64,000 nucleotides of DNA from Saprolegnia diclina VS20. Its lineage: Eukaryota > Oomycota > Saprolegniomycetes > Saprolegniales > Saprolegniaceae. This document shows, piece after piece, positions 11,830 through 20,810 of the stretch. The stretch lies in assembly GCF_000281045.1 (NCBI RefSeq), contig NW_008246073.1, forward strand, positions 542,483 to 606,482, read 5' to 3'. A program made the position numbers and the translations under genes. Every line of letters starts with the position of its first letter. The stretch's first letter is position 1. The notes under the pieces were generated by a model. That model was not told where the DNA came from, did not search any database, and saw only the letters and a list, made by a program, of their open reading frames with translations.

Positions 11830-14800
11830 CTAGGCGGCGGCATTGGCGTCTGCGAGCGCCTGACGACGGAAGACGAGGAACGTCGGCTTGCGCACCGATT
11901 GCATCACCTGCGACGCGGCCGCGAGCGAGAGGTTCCGGACACGAACGTCGGCGACGGAAATGAGCACGTCGCCGCGACGAATCAAGTCCGACTGCGCCGA
12001 AAGCCCATCGCCAGTAAAGTCCTTGACAAAGTTCTCGTCCTGCGCGTTCTTGCGCACCACGATGCCGAGAGGGCCGCCTTCCCAGACAACAGAAAAGATG
12101 GCACCGGCCTTGGCCTCGGACGAGCTCGGGCTGCCGTGGGCGTCGTCCACCGATGTCGAGATGCCGCGCGCCGACGTCGGGACCATGTCAATCGACACCT
12201 GCGAGCGCCGGTCGATGGGCGCGCGCAAAAAAACAAGCGACACGGGCGTCGGCGTCTCCTTCAGGACGCGCGACGTCTCCTCGAGCGTGGCTTGACGCAC
12301 AGTGATGTTGCCAACGGCGACGAGGACGTCGCCCACGTTAATAATGTCCGACTCGCCCGCGAGGCCACCCCCGGTGAGCGCCATGACGCATACCTCGTCA
12401 TGGCGGTTGAGCTTGATCGCAATGCCAAGCGGACCGCCTGTCCAGATAATCGAGTAGAGTGTGCTCATCGCGTCGTCCTGATTGGTCAGGACCATCGGGT
12501 TTGCGTCAGATGCACGGTCCGTCATCGCTGACACGTCGGACGCGCGATCCGTAAAACTCGGCGCCAACTCGCGTGTCGTGTCGTCCAAGTGGTCAGCGAG
12601 AGGCACGGCCACCGGCATGTCTTCCATTGCGGCTGTCGGCGTCAGTACCGTCGAGTGCATCGGCGAGTGCGCCGACGAGAGCGGCGACTGGAGCGGGGTC
12701 ATGACCTCAGGCGACTGCATGGGTGTGAACACGGGCGCGGGCGACATGACGGGCGACATGACGGGCGACATGACGGGCGACGGGAGTGCTTGGGGCGTCA
12801 TGATGACCGAGAGCGGCGCGTAGGCTCCACTGAGAGCCGGCGATGCCAAGGGCGAGTCAATTGCAACGCACACAGACGGCGGCTGGATGCTGACGCGGGG
12901 CGCCAGCAGCGGGCTCTCGGGCACAAGAAGAGCTGGAGGTGCGGGGTCGCGTACCACCGGGCGTCGAAGGACCTCAATACTTTTGGCAGCCGTCACACGC
13001 GTTTCAATCGCTTCGGTGGGCGGTGACACCGCCACTGTGACGATGGTCGGTAGCTCTTCCTGGGCGACGAAGGGGGCTTCGACAGATGCAGGCGCTTTGT
13101 CGGCAACGACGGGTGTTTGGACGTCGGCACCAGCAACGGACGTATCGGGGATCGGAAGCACAGCCTTGTTGACACTGTTCAGTTGCGCCGGCTGGTGCAC
13201 AACGACCGGTGACGGACGGCGCTCAAAGACGAGGGCGGCGGGTTTCTGGATGCACTTGAGAAAGTCCACAGTGCCCGCGAGGCCAAGCGGCTTGGCTGGG
13301 ACACCCGTCACCGAGACGAGGACGTCGCCCACTACGATCGCGCCCGACTCTTCCGAGAGGCCCTTGCCCGTCACCTGGGCGACATACACGTCGTCCGTGT
13401 CATTAAGCTTGAGGACAATGCCGAGAGGCCCGGTCTTCCAGAGGAGCGAGTAAACCACGGGCCCGGAAGATGACGGCTCGTCATCGATGACAACTTCGGC
13501 GTCGTCGTCATCATCATCCAGGGCGCCCTTGCAGAAACGGAGCGTGATCGGCTTTGGACCCTTCATCGCCTGGAGCGACGCCGCGTACCCGACGTCTGCA
13601 ACGAGGACGCCGTTGACAGCGATGAGCTCGTCGCGCGCTTGAATTTGCGCCAAGTTGGGGTCCGTCGCCGTGCCGGTGGTCTCGCGAACCACGGCATGGA
13701 CGTCATCCTCCAAATGAATAACGACACCGAGCTTGCCCCGCGTCCAGACGACTTGGTACTCCGCGTCGAGGACCGGCGTTTCCTCTGAAATCGACGACTG
13801 CGTCTGCAGCAGCACGGGCGGCTGCAAAAACGTTTCTCCGAGCGTACCGGGAAGCACCACGGTTGTGCCCGTCGACCGCTCGAAATCTGGCAGCGCCATC
13901 ATCGCAATGGACTGCTGGTCGCTCGCATCGTCTCCAAACGAGTCCTTCGGGGATGGCAGCGGCGACGGAACGGGAGCTCGCGTCGGTGCTGCGAGGACGG
14001 GTGCTACAACGTCGGGTTCAACCTTGGCTGTCGACGGCTGGCGCGCCCTGCGGTGCTCAAAGTCAAGAACAGCGGGCTTTTGGATACACTGAAGAAAGTC
14101 GACCGTGCCTGCGAGACCAAGCGGCGCAGTTGGCACGCCCGTGACAGCCACGAGGATGTCGCCGACGGCAATCTTGCCGGATGTCGCCGAGAGGCCCTTG
14201 TTGGTGAGCTGCTGCACAAAGATTTCGTCGTTCTTGTTCTTCTTGAGAACGATGCCCAGGGGACCCGTCTTCCACACGAGCTGGTACGGCTCGGCAGGTC
14301 CGTCCGCCTCGACCATTGTGTCGATGAGCGTCCCCGAGGCCATCGCGCGGCGGAAGCGGAGATGGATCGGTTTCTTCCCGCGCATGCGGAGGAGCGCTTC
14401 GTTGTAGCCAATCGAGGCCACGGATGCATCGTTGACGTAGAGGAGCTCGTCGCGCGGTTCGATTTGACCTGTGCTCGGGTCGGAGCTTGGCGTTGTGCGC
14501 TCCTTGACGACAGCGCGGCCGCCTTCTTCGAGGTGGATCACGACCCCAAGTTTGCCTTGGGACCACGTGACGTTGTACTCGTTCGCGAGCAGTGGTGGCA
14601 GTGCAAACGCCGTCGGAATCGTCATCGCCTTGGAGCCACGCCGTGGCCGCTCCGGCTCGGGTTCCGTAGCCTCGGGCTCTGGGACGACGGCCGGCACCGA
14701 TCGCGCAGGTTCGACGCGGAGAGGGGGCTCAGGTTTCGACGGCGATCGAAAAGTAAGCGTAAGCGGCAAGTCCCGCTCGCTAAGCCGTGCTTTTACTTGG

Positions 14801-15639
14801 TCCCAGCTCATGGACGTGCAGTCCTCCCAGTTGATGGCCACAAGCACATCATTCACGGACGCCGACGACAGACCAGCCGTCGTCTCCACTTTGTCCGACT
14901 GGTCTTCAACGCGCTTGATGACAGCTTGCTGCTTCGAGTTACAACGCAGCGCGACGGCCAGTGAGTCACGGTGCCAAATGAGATCGTACTCGGCCTTCGC
15001 CGACGACGCTCTGAGCACCGAACCAGATGTCGACGATGACGATTGCTGTCGCGTTGACGACGAGGACGCTTGACGCGACGACGCGCGAGGTTGGGATGGC
15101 ATGCGAGGCACCGGTTCCGCAGACACCTGGCGCGTGCGCGAGTCCGACGACGACGGATGTCGCCTCTGGCTATCTTGTGACGGTTGGCGGTGCGTCCGTT
15201 GGTCCTGATGTGACGGCGCACGCTGCACAGGTGCTTGGTGGTGTTGAGGTGCCTGCTGCTGTAGGTGATACTGCAGAGGTGCGGGGTGACTTGACTGTGG
15301 GTAGTGCTGTGGCGGCTGCACATACTGGGGTGGCTGTTGCTGGTATTGCGGCTGCTGGTGTTGCGGCTGCTGGTATTGCGGCTGCTGGTATTGCGGCTGC
15401 TGGTATTGCGGAGGTTGGTGCTGGTATTGTGGAGGTTGCTGCTGGTATTGCGGAGGTTGCTGCTGGTATTGCGGCTGCTGGTACTGCAGCGGGTCGACCT
15501 GGTACTGCGGCTGCTGCGGGTTGGCCTCCTGCCTGCCGGCGCGGCGCGGCTCGTGGCGGCCTCGATCCACGTCGAGGACGTTGCCGTACCCAGACGTCTT
15601 CTTCTTCAACGCTCGGTAGTTCTGCATCCCGCCCGACAA
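11830..15639 (-). CDS. Seven-PDZ-domain scaffold with Q/P-rich N-terminus (PDZ cluster gene 3)
   Basis: One uninterrupted frame of 1269 residues. Residues 40-130 are Gln/Pro/Tyr-rich (QPQYQ repeats) and 130-215 are Ser/Arg/Gln-rich. Seven PDZ-like domains follow at about 217-298, 354-431, 451-529, 627-703, 729-807, 1061-1139 and 1181-1258, each with a (P/K)LG(I/V)x(I/L) start and a GD(V/I/E)L core. Domains 2-3 and 4-5 are alike as pairs (KLGVVIHLE then KTGPLGIVLK), so a two-domain block was duplicated. Linkers are Pro/Ser/Val-rich with a short MSPV repeat at about 956-966. Multi-PDZ proteins tether several partners; here the cellular site is unknown. No membrane segment is seen. Confidence 0.88.
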   Translation of the reverse strand: MSGGMQNYRALKKKTSGYGNVLDVDRGRHEPRRAGRQEANPQQPQYQVDPLQYQQPQYQQQPPQYQQQPPQYQHQPPQYQQPQYQQPQYQQPQHQQPQYQQQPPQYVQPPQHYPQSSHPAPLQYHLQQQAPQHHQAPVQRAPSHQDQRTHRQPSQDSQRRHPSSSDSRTRQVSAEPVPRMPSQPRASSRQASSSSTRQQSSSSTSGSVLRASSAKAEYDLIWHRDSLAVALRCNSKQQAVIKRVEDQSDKVETTAGLSSASVNDVLVAINWEDCTSMSWDQVKARLSERDLPLTLTFRSPSKPEPPLRVEPARSVPAVVPEPEATEPEPERPRRGSKAMTIPTAFALPPLLANEYNVTWSQGKLGVVIHLEEGGRAVVKERTTPSSDPSTGQIEPRDELLYVNDASVASIGYNEALLRMRGKKPIHLRFRRAMASGTLIDTMVEADGPAEPYQLVWKTGPLGIVLKKNKNDEIFVQQLTNKGLSATSGKIAVGDILVAVTGVPTAPLGLAGTVDFLQCIQKPAVLDFEHRRARQPSTAKVEPDVVAPVLAAPTRAPVPSPLPSPKDSFGDDASDQQSIAMMALPDFERSTGTTVVLPGTLGETFLQPPVLLQTQSSISEETPVLDAEYQVVWTRGKLGVVIHLEDDVHAVVRETTGTATDPNLAQIQARDELIAVNGVLVADVGYAASLQAMKGPKPITLRFCKGALDDDDDDAEVVIDDEPSSSGPVVYSLLWKTGPLGIVLKLNDTDDVYVAQVTGKGLSEESGAIVVGDVLVSVTGVPAKPLGLAGTVDFLKCIQKPAALVFERRPSPVVVHQPAQLNSVNKAVLPIPDTSVAGADVQTPVVADKAPASVEAPFVAQEELPTIVTVAVSPPTEAIETRVTAAKSIEVLRRPVVRDPAPPALLVPESPLLAPRVSIQPPSVCVAIDSPLASPALSGAYAPLSVIMTPQALPSPVMSPVMSPVMSPAPVFTPMQSPEVMTPLQSPLSSAHSPMHSTVLTPTAAMEDMPVAVPLADHLDDTTRELAPSFTDRASDVSAMTDRASDANPMVLTNQDDAMSTLYSIIWTGGPLGIAIKLNRHDEVCVMALTGGGLAGESDIINVGDVLVAVGNITVRQATLEETSRVLKETPTPVSLVFLRAPIDRRSQVSIDMVPTSARGISTSVDDAHGSPSSSEAKAGAIFSVVWEGGPLGIVVRKNAQDENFVKDFTGDGLSAQSDLIRRGDVLISVADVRVRNLSLAAASQVMQSVRKPTFLVFRRQALADANAAA
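12738..12784 (-). repeat. 12-bp tandem repeat encoding MSPV
   Basis: The unit GGGCGACATGAC is repeated about three and a half times on the plus strand inside PDZ gene 3. It is in frame and encodes Met-Ser-Pro-Val repeats in the Pro-rich linker before PDZ domain 6. Confidence 0.75.
15322..15520 (-). repeat. 15/18-bp tandem repeats encoding QPQYQ / QQPPQY
   Basis: Units such as TATTGCGGCTGCTGG recur about a dozen times on the plus strand, in frame with PDZ gene 3. They encode the Gln/Pro/Tyr-rich head. Length polymorphism is likely. Confidence 0.85.
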
Positions 15640-16038
15640 GAAATGCGCCGCGTTTGATATATTGCAGCCGCAATATTAATATTGAACGGTAAAGTGACCA
15701 ACCCTGGGTCTGGCTCGTCCATACGCCAATCAGATCGTCGCATGCTATTTTTTCTCCTATTTTGCTCAAATCAGTCAGCGTTTGCGCTACAAATCCCTTG
15801 ATATTCGACGCGCACGGCACCATTTTATTGCGCCGCGAGGACGCCGTGAAATATATATTCGGTAAGACCCCGGGGCACCATTTCTGTGGGGCGCGAGGCA
15901 GGGCGCGATTGGATCCCGAAGGGGGCGTCCCGGGGCACCGCAGCTAGGGTTGGGGCTGTGGCAACGACGGGTGGAGTGGAGTTGCGTGACGCACACACTC
16001 ACGAACGGCCAAAGTCGGGTCTGGGCTAACTTGGCTTG
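15640..16038. promoter_or_regulatory. Divergent promoter region, PDZ gene 3 / CK2 beta
   Basis: This 399-bp stretch lies between two divergent starts and holds no gene. Close to the PDZ start there is an AT-rich inverted element (TATTGCAGCCGCAATATTAA, about 15660-15679). At 15822-15850 and 15873-15902 two imperfect direct copies share the core GGCACCATTT followed by a G+C-rich GCGAGG. A third partial copy (GGGGCACCG) is near 15931. Confidence 0.35.
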
Positions 16039-17031
16039 ATGGTACGGATGGCAAACAGCAGCGCGGACGAGCCGGACGAGTACGAAGAGGACGAGGAGAA
16101 ATGGTCGCAGTGGTTCTGCGGCCTCCCTGGCAACGAGTACTTCTGCGAGATCAACCCTGCCTACATCGAGGACTCGTTCAACCTCTACGGGCTGCGCGCT
16201 ATCGTGCCCAACTACCAGGATGCACTCAACATAATCCTCGACTTGACAGGTACTCGATGGCTACGCCGCCGCCGATGCATCTCACGCCCACGAACCTAGA
16301 TATCCCGTACGACGAAGACGTGCCGTCGTGCGCCGTGGAGCTCTACGGTCTCATTCACGCCCGGTACATTATCACGAGCCATGGCCTCGACGCGATGTTG
16401 AAGAAGTACCGCGAGGCTGAGTTTGGCTACTGCCCGCGCGCGCTTTGCGACGGCCAGCCCGTCGTACCCGCTGGCATGTATGATGAGCCGCGCAAGGCTG
16501 AAATGAAGGTCTACTGCCCCAAGTGCAGAGACTTGTATACGCCTGCAATTGACTTCGAGAGCGCGACCAGTACGATACCGCTCTTCTGGGATGCTGAGTC
16601 TAACGAGTGTGTTCTGTGTAGTTGATGGCGCCTACTTTGGCTCGACGTTCCCGCACCTCTTCTTCATGACGTACAGCAACCTGGAGCCGGCTCCGTCGAC
16701 GCATCTCTACGTCCCGCGCGTCTTTGGCTACAAGATTCACAGAAAGGGCGCAAACCGACAGCGGCTCGCGGCAGCATCCTCCAAGATGCTCGAGAATGGC
16801 GATGCGACGACAAACGGCCAGGTACTATCGCACGCCCGTGCAAAACATTGATCGATTCATACGATGCCCTTGGACAGTAGTTGTGATGCATCCTCCTTTG
16901 ACCCTTAGCGACGACCAAGCAACGGTTCCAAGTTGGCCAAGGATGATACCAAGGACGACGAGCAAGGGACGAAGCAGACTACGAGCGATCAAGGCGCGCG
17001 GGGCAAGAAGAGGGTCAAGCAGAACGACTGA
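16039..17031 (+). CDS. Casein kinase 2 regulatory (beta) subunit
   Basis: Exons 16039..16249, 16300..16569, 16622..16821 and 16909..17031 give 267 residues. CK2 beta dimerises and docks CK2 alpha. Family blocks are in order: [14 protein letters not shown] (about 26-39), an acidic segment upstream, [11 protein letters not shown] (about 85-95), the zinc-binding cysteines in YCPRALC (about 113-118) and YCPKC (about 142-145), then [14 protein letters not shown] and [10 protein letters not shown]. The 52-nt intron at 16570..16621 falls exactly before DGAYFG and restores it. The last exon is a Lys/Asp-rich tail that is less certain, because its 87-nt intron is longer than usual. It ends 76 bp from the convergent saccharopine dehydrogenase gene. 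Confidence 0.93.
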
Positions 17032-17107
17032 GCCGCCGACCTGCCTTAACGAATTAGCCATCTAAACTAATACCAGCTCATCTTCATGTTGCTACTTGTC
17101 GTCGCAG

Positions 17108-18562
17108 TTAGAGCTTGGCCAAGACCCGCGTAGCCTCGGCCAGCGAAATCCCTTCGTCTGCGAGGGCTTGCAGCGCTGGCTCGTAGATATCGCTGGCCAC
17201 CGGTTGCACGAATCCCTTGTTGGTCACGCGTCCTTGCAACATAAGCTCGACCCCAATTGCAGTCGTGAGGCCAACTGAGCGCGCCATGAACGTGCTGTCT
17301 GCATCCCCGTATCTGCAGAAGCACGTAAGATTGGATCCATGAAAGCCAGTGTACCCCAGAAGCGTGCCCGTGTGCTCCACGAAGGACCCGTCAGCTTGCT
17401 CGACGACGAGAACGTGGCGCATGATGACGAGGTCGCGCTCATGCGGCTGCAGTGTCAGCCTGGCCTCGAGCCGGCGCGTGAAAGCTTCCAGCGCCGTCGA
17501 CGCTGGCGCCAACACGCCGCTTTCGTCAAGCCACTGCAAGAAGTGCAACGTCGGGTCGCTCAAGTGCAAACTCGGAAGCGCTTGGCGGCGTGCTGCCACG
17601 AGTGCGCTCCAGGACGTCGCGTCGCCCGTCGGTGTCGAGTCATCGAGGAGCCCGAGAGCAATGCACTCGGCGAGGATGGCCGAGAAACCCGCGTAGCGAT
17701 ACGTGCCGCGGGAGATGGACGCGGTGTCCGGAATACCGTAGAGCTCGGCGTACGGGAGTGCGTTGCCGTTCGGTAATTGCTCCAGCGCGAGCGCGGGAAA
17801 GGCGCGCGAAGGCGAAGCGTGCTCCAAGAGGGTGTGACCGGGTACATCGACGACGCGGCCGTCGACCTTGTACTTGGCCGGCCGTTGCATCGCCCGCATC
17901 GTTCCTATAGAAGATAAGGTCGATGCTGCAAATGCCGTTTGCATCACCGACCCAAAGGTGACCACGTAAACTTGTAGCCGATGGGGTTGTTGGCGGCCTC
18001 GGGCGCCGGGAGCCCGCCGCAGGTCGACGAGAAGGCATGGACGCGACCGCCAGCAGCGTGGACGCGAGCGATCATTTGCTTAGCACTCATGTGGTCCTAA
18101 TGTACGTCCGTTTTGTGAAGCTAAACTATTTGAGAAGGGTCGCCTTACGAGGCCAGGATCAAGACCGCATTCGCAGAGAATCGCAATGCCGGCGCCGATC
18201 GCGGCCGGCTCGAGGGCTCGGAGACGTGGCGACGCGTAGCTCGCTGTCACGAGCGGTGTCTTGGTCGCGATGCAGGCGCGTGCGATCGCGAATTGCGCGT
18301 CTTCTGGCACCAACGCAGCGACGCACGTTGCTTGGAACTGCTCGAGGCACGCGACGACGGCAGCGACGGCCGAAGTCGCGTCCGTGATGCTGAGCTCGTG
18401 CGTCTGCAAGTTGAAGCGCCCCATCGCAGCCGCCTTGTCGCGCAACTGCGCTAGCTGTCGAGCGTCATCAGAAACAAGGACCAGCTGCGTGCCAGCGCTG
18501 CGTGTGATCTTCTCGACGAAGGGGAAGGCCACGCGGCCCGATCCAAAGCAGACGACGGCCAT
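17108..18562 (-). CDS. Saccharopine dehydrogenase (L-glutamate-forming type)
   Basis: Exons 18149..18562, 17952..18096 and 17108..17904 (introns 52 and 47 nt) give 451 residues, the usual size of stand-alone Lys9-type enzymes. The nucleotide-binding start is CFGSGRVAFPFVE (about 5-17). The splices rebuild CECGLDPGLDHMSAKQ (about 131-146) and CGGLPAPEAANNPIGYKFTW (about 163-182), both hallmarks of the family. Later comes NALPYAELYGI and a C-terminal TTAIGVELMLQG block. The enzyme interconverts saccharopine with glutamate and aminoadipate semialdehyde. Because oomycetes are thought to make lysine by the diaminopimelate route, a degradative role is more likely (inference). No lysine-ketoglutarate reductase domain is fused to it. 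Confidence 0.85.
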
Positions 18563-19189
18563 TGCGAAATGTCACAGCGAGGTCAAGGGCAAATTGTTGC
18601 GTGTTCCCAGCGTTGATCCAAATCACATCGTCATGGGACCAAGTAAAGTCAGCTTACAACAAGCACGACTCATAGAGCAAATCTACTGCGGTGTAATGGT
18701 GCCTGATTCTGGTCCACTGCAGCTGCCCACGGCACAACCTCAGATTATGATTCCTGGTCTCAGCTTGGCATCGGCGTGTTCGCGCTTGATTCGAGGACGT
18801 GCTGGGTCATATACAGAGCACGTTTGTGCAAGATACCTCTTCCGCCCCTTGAAGTGCAATCGTGGCACAGGAGTCGCCAACAAGTCCATCCCGAGGCATG
18901 CAGTGTACTGCAGTAGTGCGAAGAGGTTTCGTTCATCTTATCAATGCTGAAGCTGATACTTAATATGGCCTTGCTAATACTGCTTGCTACCTGGAGCTGT
19001 TGGCAAGATCATGCTTTTATGACTCGACTCGATGCCGCTAATGTGCGCTGATGTGCAGCACATTGGGCACAGACTAGGTGCACGCAAATCCAATCCGGAT
19101 ACAGAACTTCGAAGCCTCAAAAATCGAAGATTCCGGATAGCGCAAGCCAACCACGTGTGGCGAGCATTTCCCATATTGCGTCAGCGACG
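18563..19189. promoter_or_regulatory. Divergent intergenic region with two TCCGGATA motifs
   Basis: This 627-bp stretch lies between the saccharopine dehydrogenase start and the N-myristoyltransferase start. No coding sequence is supported. TCCGGATA occurs at 19094..19101 and 19132..19139, the second 51 bp before the NMT ATG, so the pair sits in the likely core promoter. Confidence 0.45.
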
Positions 19190-20500
19190 ATGGACAAGCA
19201 GCAGGTGGCAGCCGCGATCGAAGAGGTCAAGAACAAGGCGGAGCTCGTGACGGTCGAGGAGCAGGAAGAGTTCCTGCGCGTGCTGAAGCAGCTCAACCTT
19301 GTCACGCAGGAGCAGGCGGAACAGCGCATCAAGAAGCAGAACGATGACTACAAGTTCTGGAAGACGCAGCCCGTGCCTGCCATTTCGGAGCACCCCACGG
19401 AACACGGTGCAATTGACGCGCCCAAGACTGTCGAGGATGTCCGCAAGACGCCGCTCAACATGCCTGCCGGTTTCGTCTGGTGCGACCTTGACTTGACCAA
19501 CGAGGTCGAGCTCAAGGAGCTCTACGATCTCTTGTACCAAAACTACGTCGAAGACGACGACAACATGTTCCGCTTTGACTACTCGATGGAGTTCCTCAAG
19601 TGGGTCCTCCTCTCGCCGGGCTTCCACAAGGACTGGCACGTCGGTGTCCGCAACGAGAAGACTGGCAAGCTCATGGCTTTCATCGGCGGCTTCCCCACCA
19701 AGATCCGCGCCTACGAGAATGTGATGCCGATGGCCGAGATCAACTACCTGTGCGTGCACAAGAAGCTTCGCGCCAAGCGCCTCGCGCCCGTGCTCATCAA
19801 GGAGATCACGCGCCGCGTCAACCTGCGCAACATCTGGCAGGCCATCTACACGGCCGGCGTCGTTTTGCCGATGCCCGTCTCGAGCTGCCGCTACTTCCAC
19901 CGGTCGCTGCACCCGAAGAAGCTCATCGACGTTGGCTTCTCGCATCTTGCACCCAACTCGACCATGGCTCGCACGATCAAGCAGCTCAAGCTCCCCGATG
20001 CGACGTCGACGCCGAACCTCGTGCCCATGGCGCCACGCCATGTCGCGGGCGTCACGGCGCTACTCCGCACGTACCTCGCCAAGTTTGAGCTCGTCGCCGA
20101 CATGAACGAGCACGAGGTAGCCCACTGGCTCCTCCCGCGCGCTGGTGTCGTCAGCTCGTATGTTGTCGAAGACCCGGCCACGCACAAGGTCACGGACCTT
20201 GCGAGCTTTTACCACCTCCCATCCACGATCATCGGCAACAAGACGTACAAGACGCTCAACGCGGCGTACTCGTACTACAACGTCGCGACGACCGTGCCGC
20301 TCGTGAAGCTTATGGAGGACCTCCTCATCCTCGCCAAGGAGCAGGAACAGGACGTCTTCAACGCGCTCAACCTCATGGAGAACACGGAGTTTCTCGAAGA
20401 GCTCAAGTTTGGCATTGGCAGCGGCGAGCTCCAGTACTACCTCTTCAACTGGCGTTGCCCGCGCATGCCCCACGGCAAGGTCGGCATCGTGCTCCAGTAG
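19190..20500 (+). CDS. Glycylpeptide N-tetradecanoyltransferase (N-myristoyltransferase)
   Basis: Single exon, 436 residues. The enzyme moves myristate from myristoyl-CoA to the N-terminal Gly of target proteins in the cytosol. Diagnostic blocks include YKFWKTQPVP (about 56-65), FSYSMEFLKW-like FDYSMEFLKWVL (about 128-139), AEINYLCVHKKLRAKRLAPV (about 181-200), the substrate-site CRYFHRSLHPKKL, and the C-terminal FGIGSGELQYYLFNW then KVGIVLQ. The protein ends exactly at the conserved VLQ, where the terminal carboxylate acts as catalytic base in known NMTs. The start at 19190 is the first ATG; a GTG upstream is in frame but not needed. Length matches fungal enzymes with a short N-terminal extension. 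Confidence 0.96.
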   Translation: MDKQQVAAAIEEVKNKAELVTVEEQEEFLRVLKQLNLVTQEQAEQRIKKQNDDYKFWKTQPVPAISEHPTEHGAIDAPKTVEDVRKTPLNMPAGFVWCDLDLTNEVELKELYDLLYQNYVEDDDNMFRFDYSMEFLKWVLLSPGFHKDWHVGVRNEKTGKLMAFIGGFPTKIRAYENVMPMAEINYLCVHKKLRAKRLAPVLIKEITRRVNLRNIWQAIYTAGVVLPMPVSSCRYFHRSLHPKKLIDVGFSHLAPNSTMARTIKQLKLPDATSTPNLVPMAPRHVAGVTALLRTYLAKFELVADMNEHEVAHWLLPRAGVVSSYVVEDPATHKVTDLASFYHLPSTIIGNKTYKTLNAAYSYYNVATTVPLVKLMEDLLILAKEQEQDVFNALNLMENTEFLEELKFGIGSGELQYYLFNWRCPRMPHGKVGIVLQ

Positions 20501-20810
20501 GATTAGCGGCCGAGTAGGAATGATAGCGCGTAAAAGTACGACGTGAGATGTACACTCGTCAAGGGGCTTGCACTCAACCATACTGCCGAGACGATCTTGG
20601 CCATTTCAACTGCTAAATGTGAACCATGGTGCCAAGTGATGAGTCCAAGACGGAGGCAAATAAGGCCAAGGGACTAGGTGCTTCGGGGGCGTGACCAAAA
20701 GTAGGCTGTCGTGCTGCCACGTCATTCGCGTGGTTTCGCGGGCCGTTGCGACGGGGTGCGTTTCGAGCTCAAAATACCTCTGTGACGACGCCCAAATTCA
20801 CTTTTCAGAC
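20501..20810. other. Intergenic region, NMT to kinesin
   Basis: This 310-bp stretch lies between two tandem plus-strand genes. An in-frame extension of the kinesin runs into it from an ATG at 20691 but reads as non-coding. No other feature seen. Confidence 0.4.

Noticed and set aside
19181-20041. 286-codon minus-strand frame opposite NMT
   Set aside because: Antisense shadow of the conserved N-myristoyltransferase exon.
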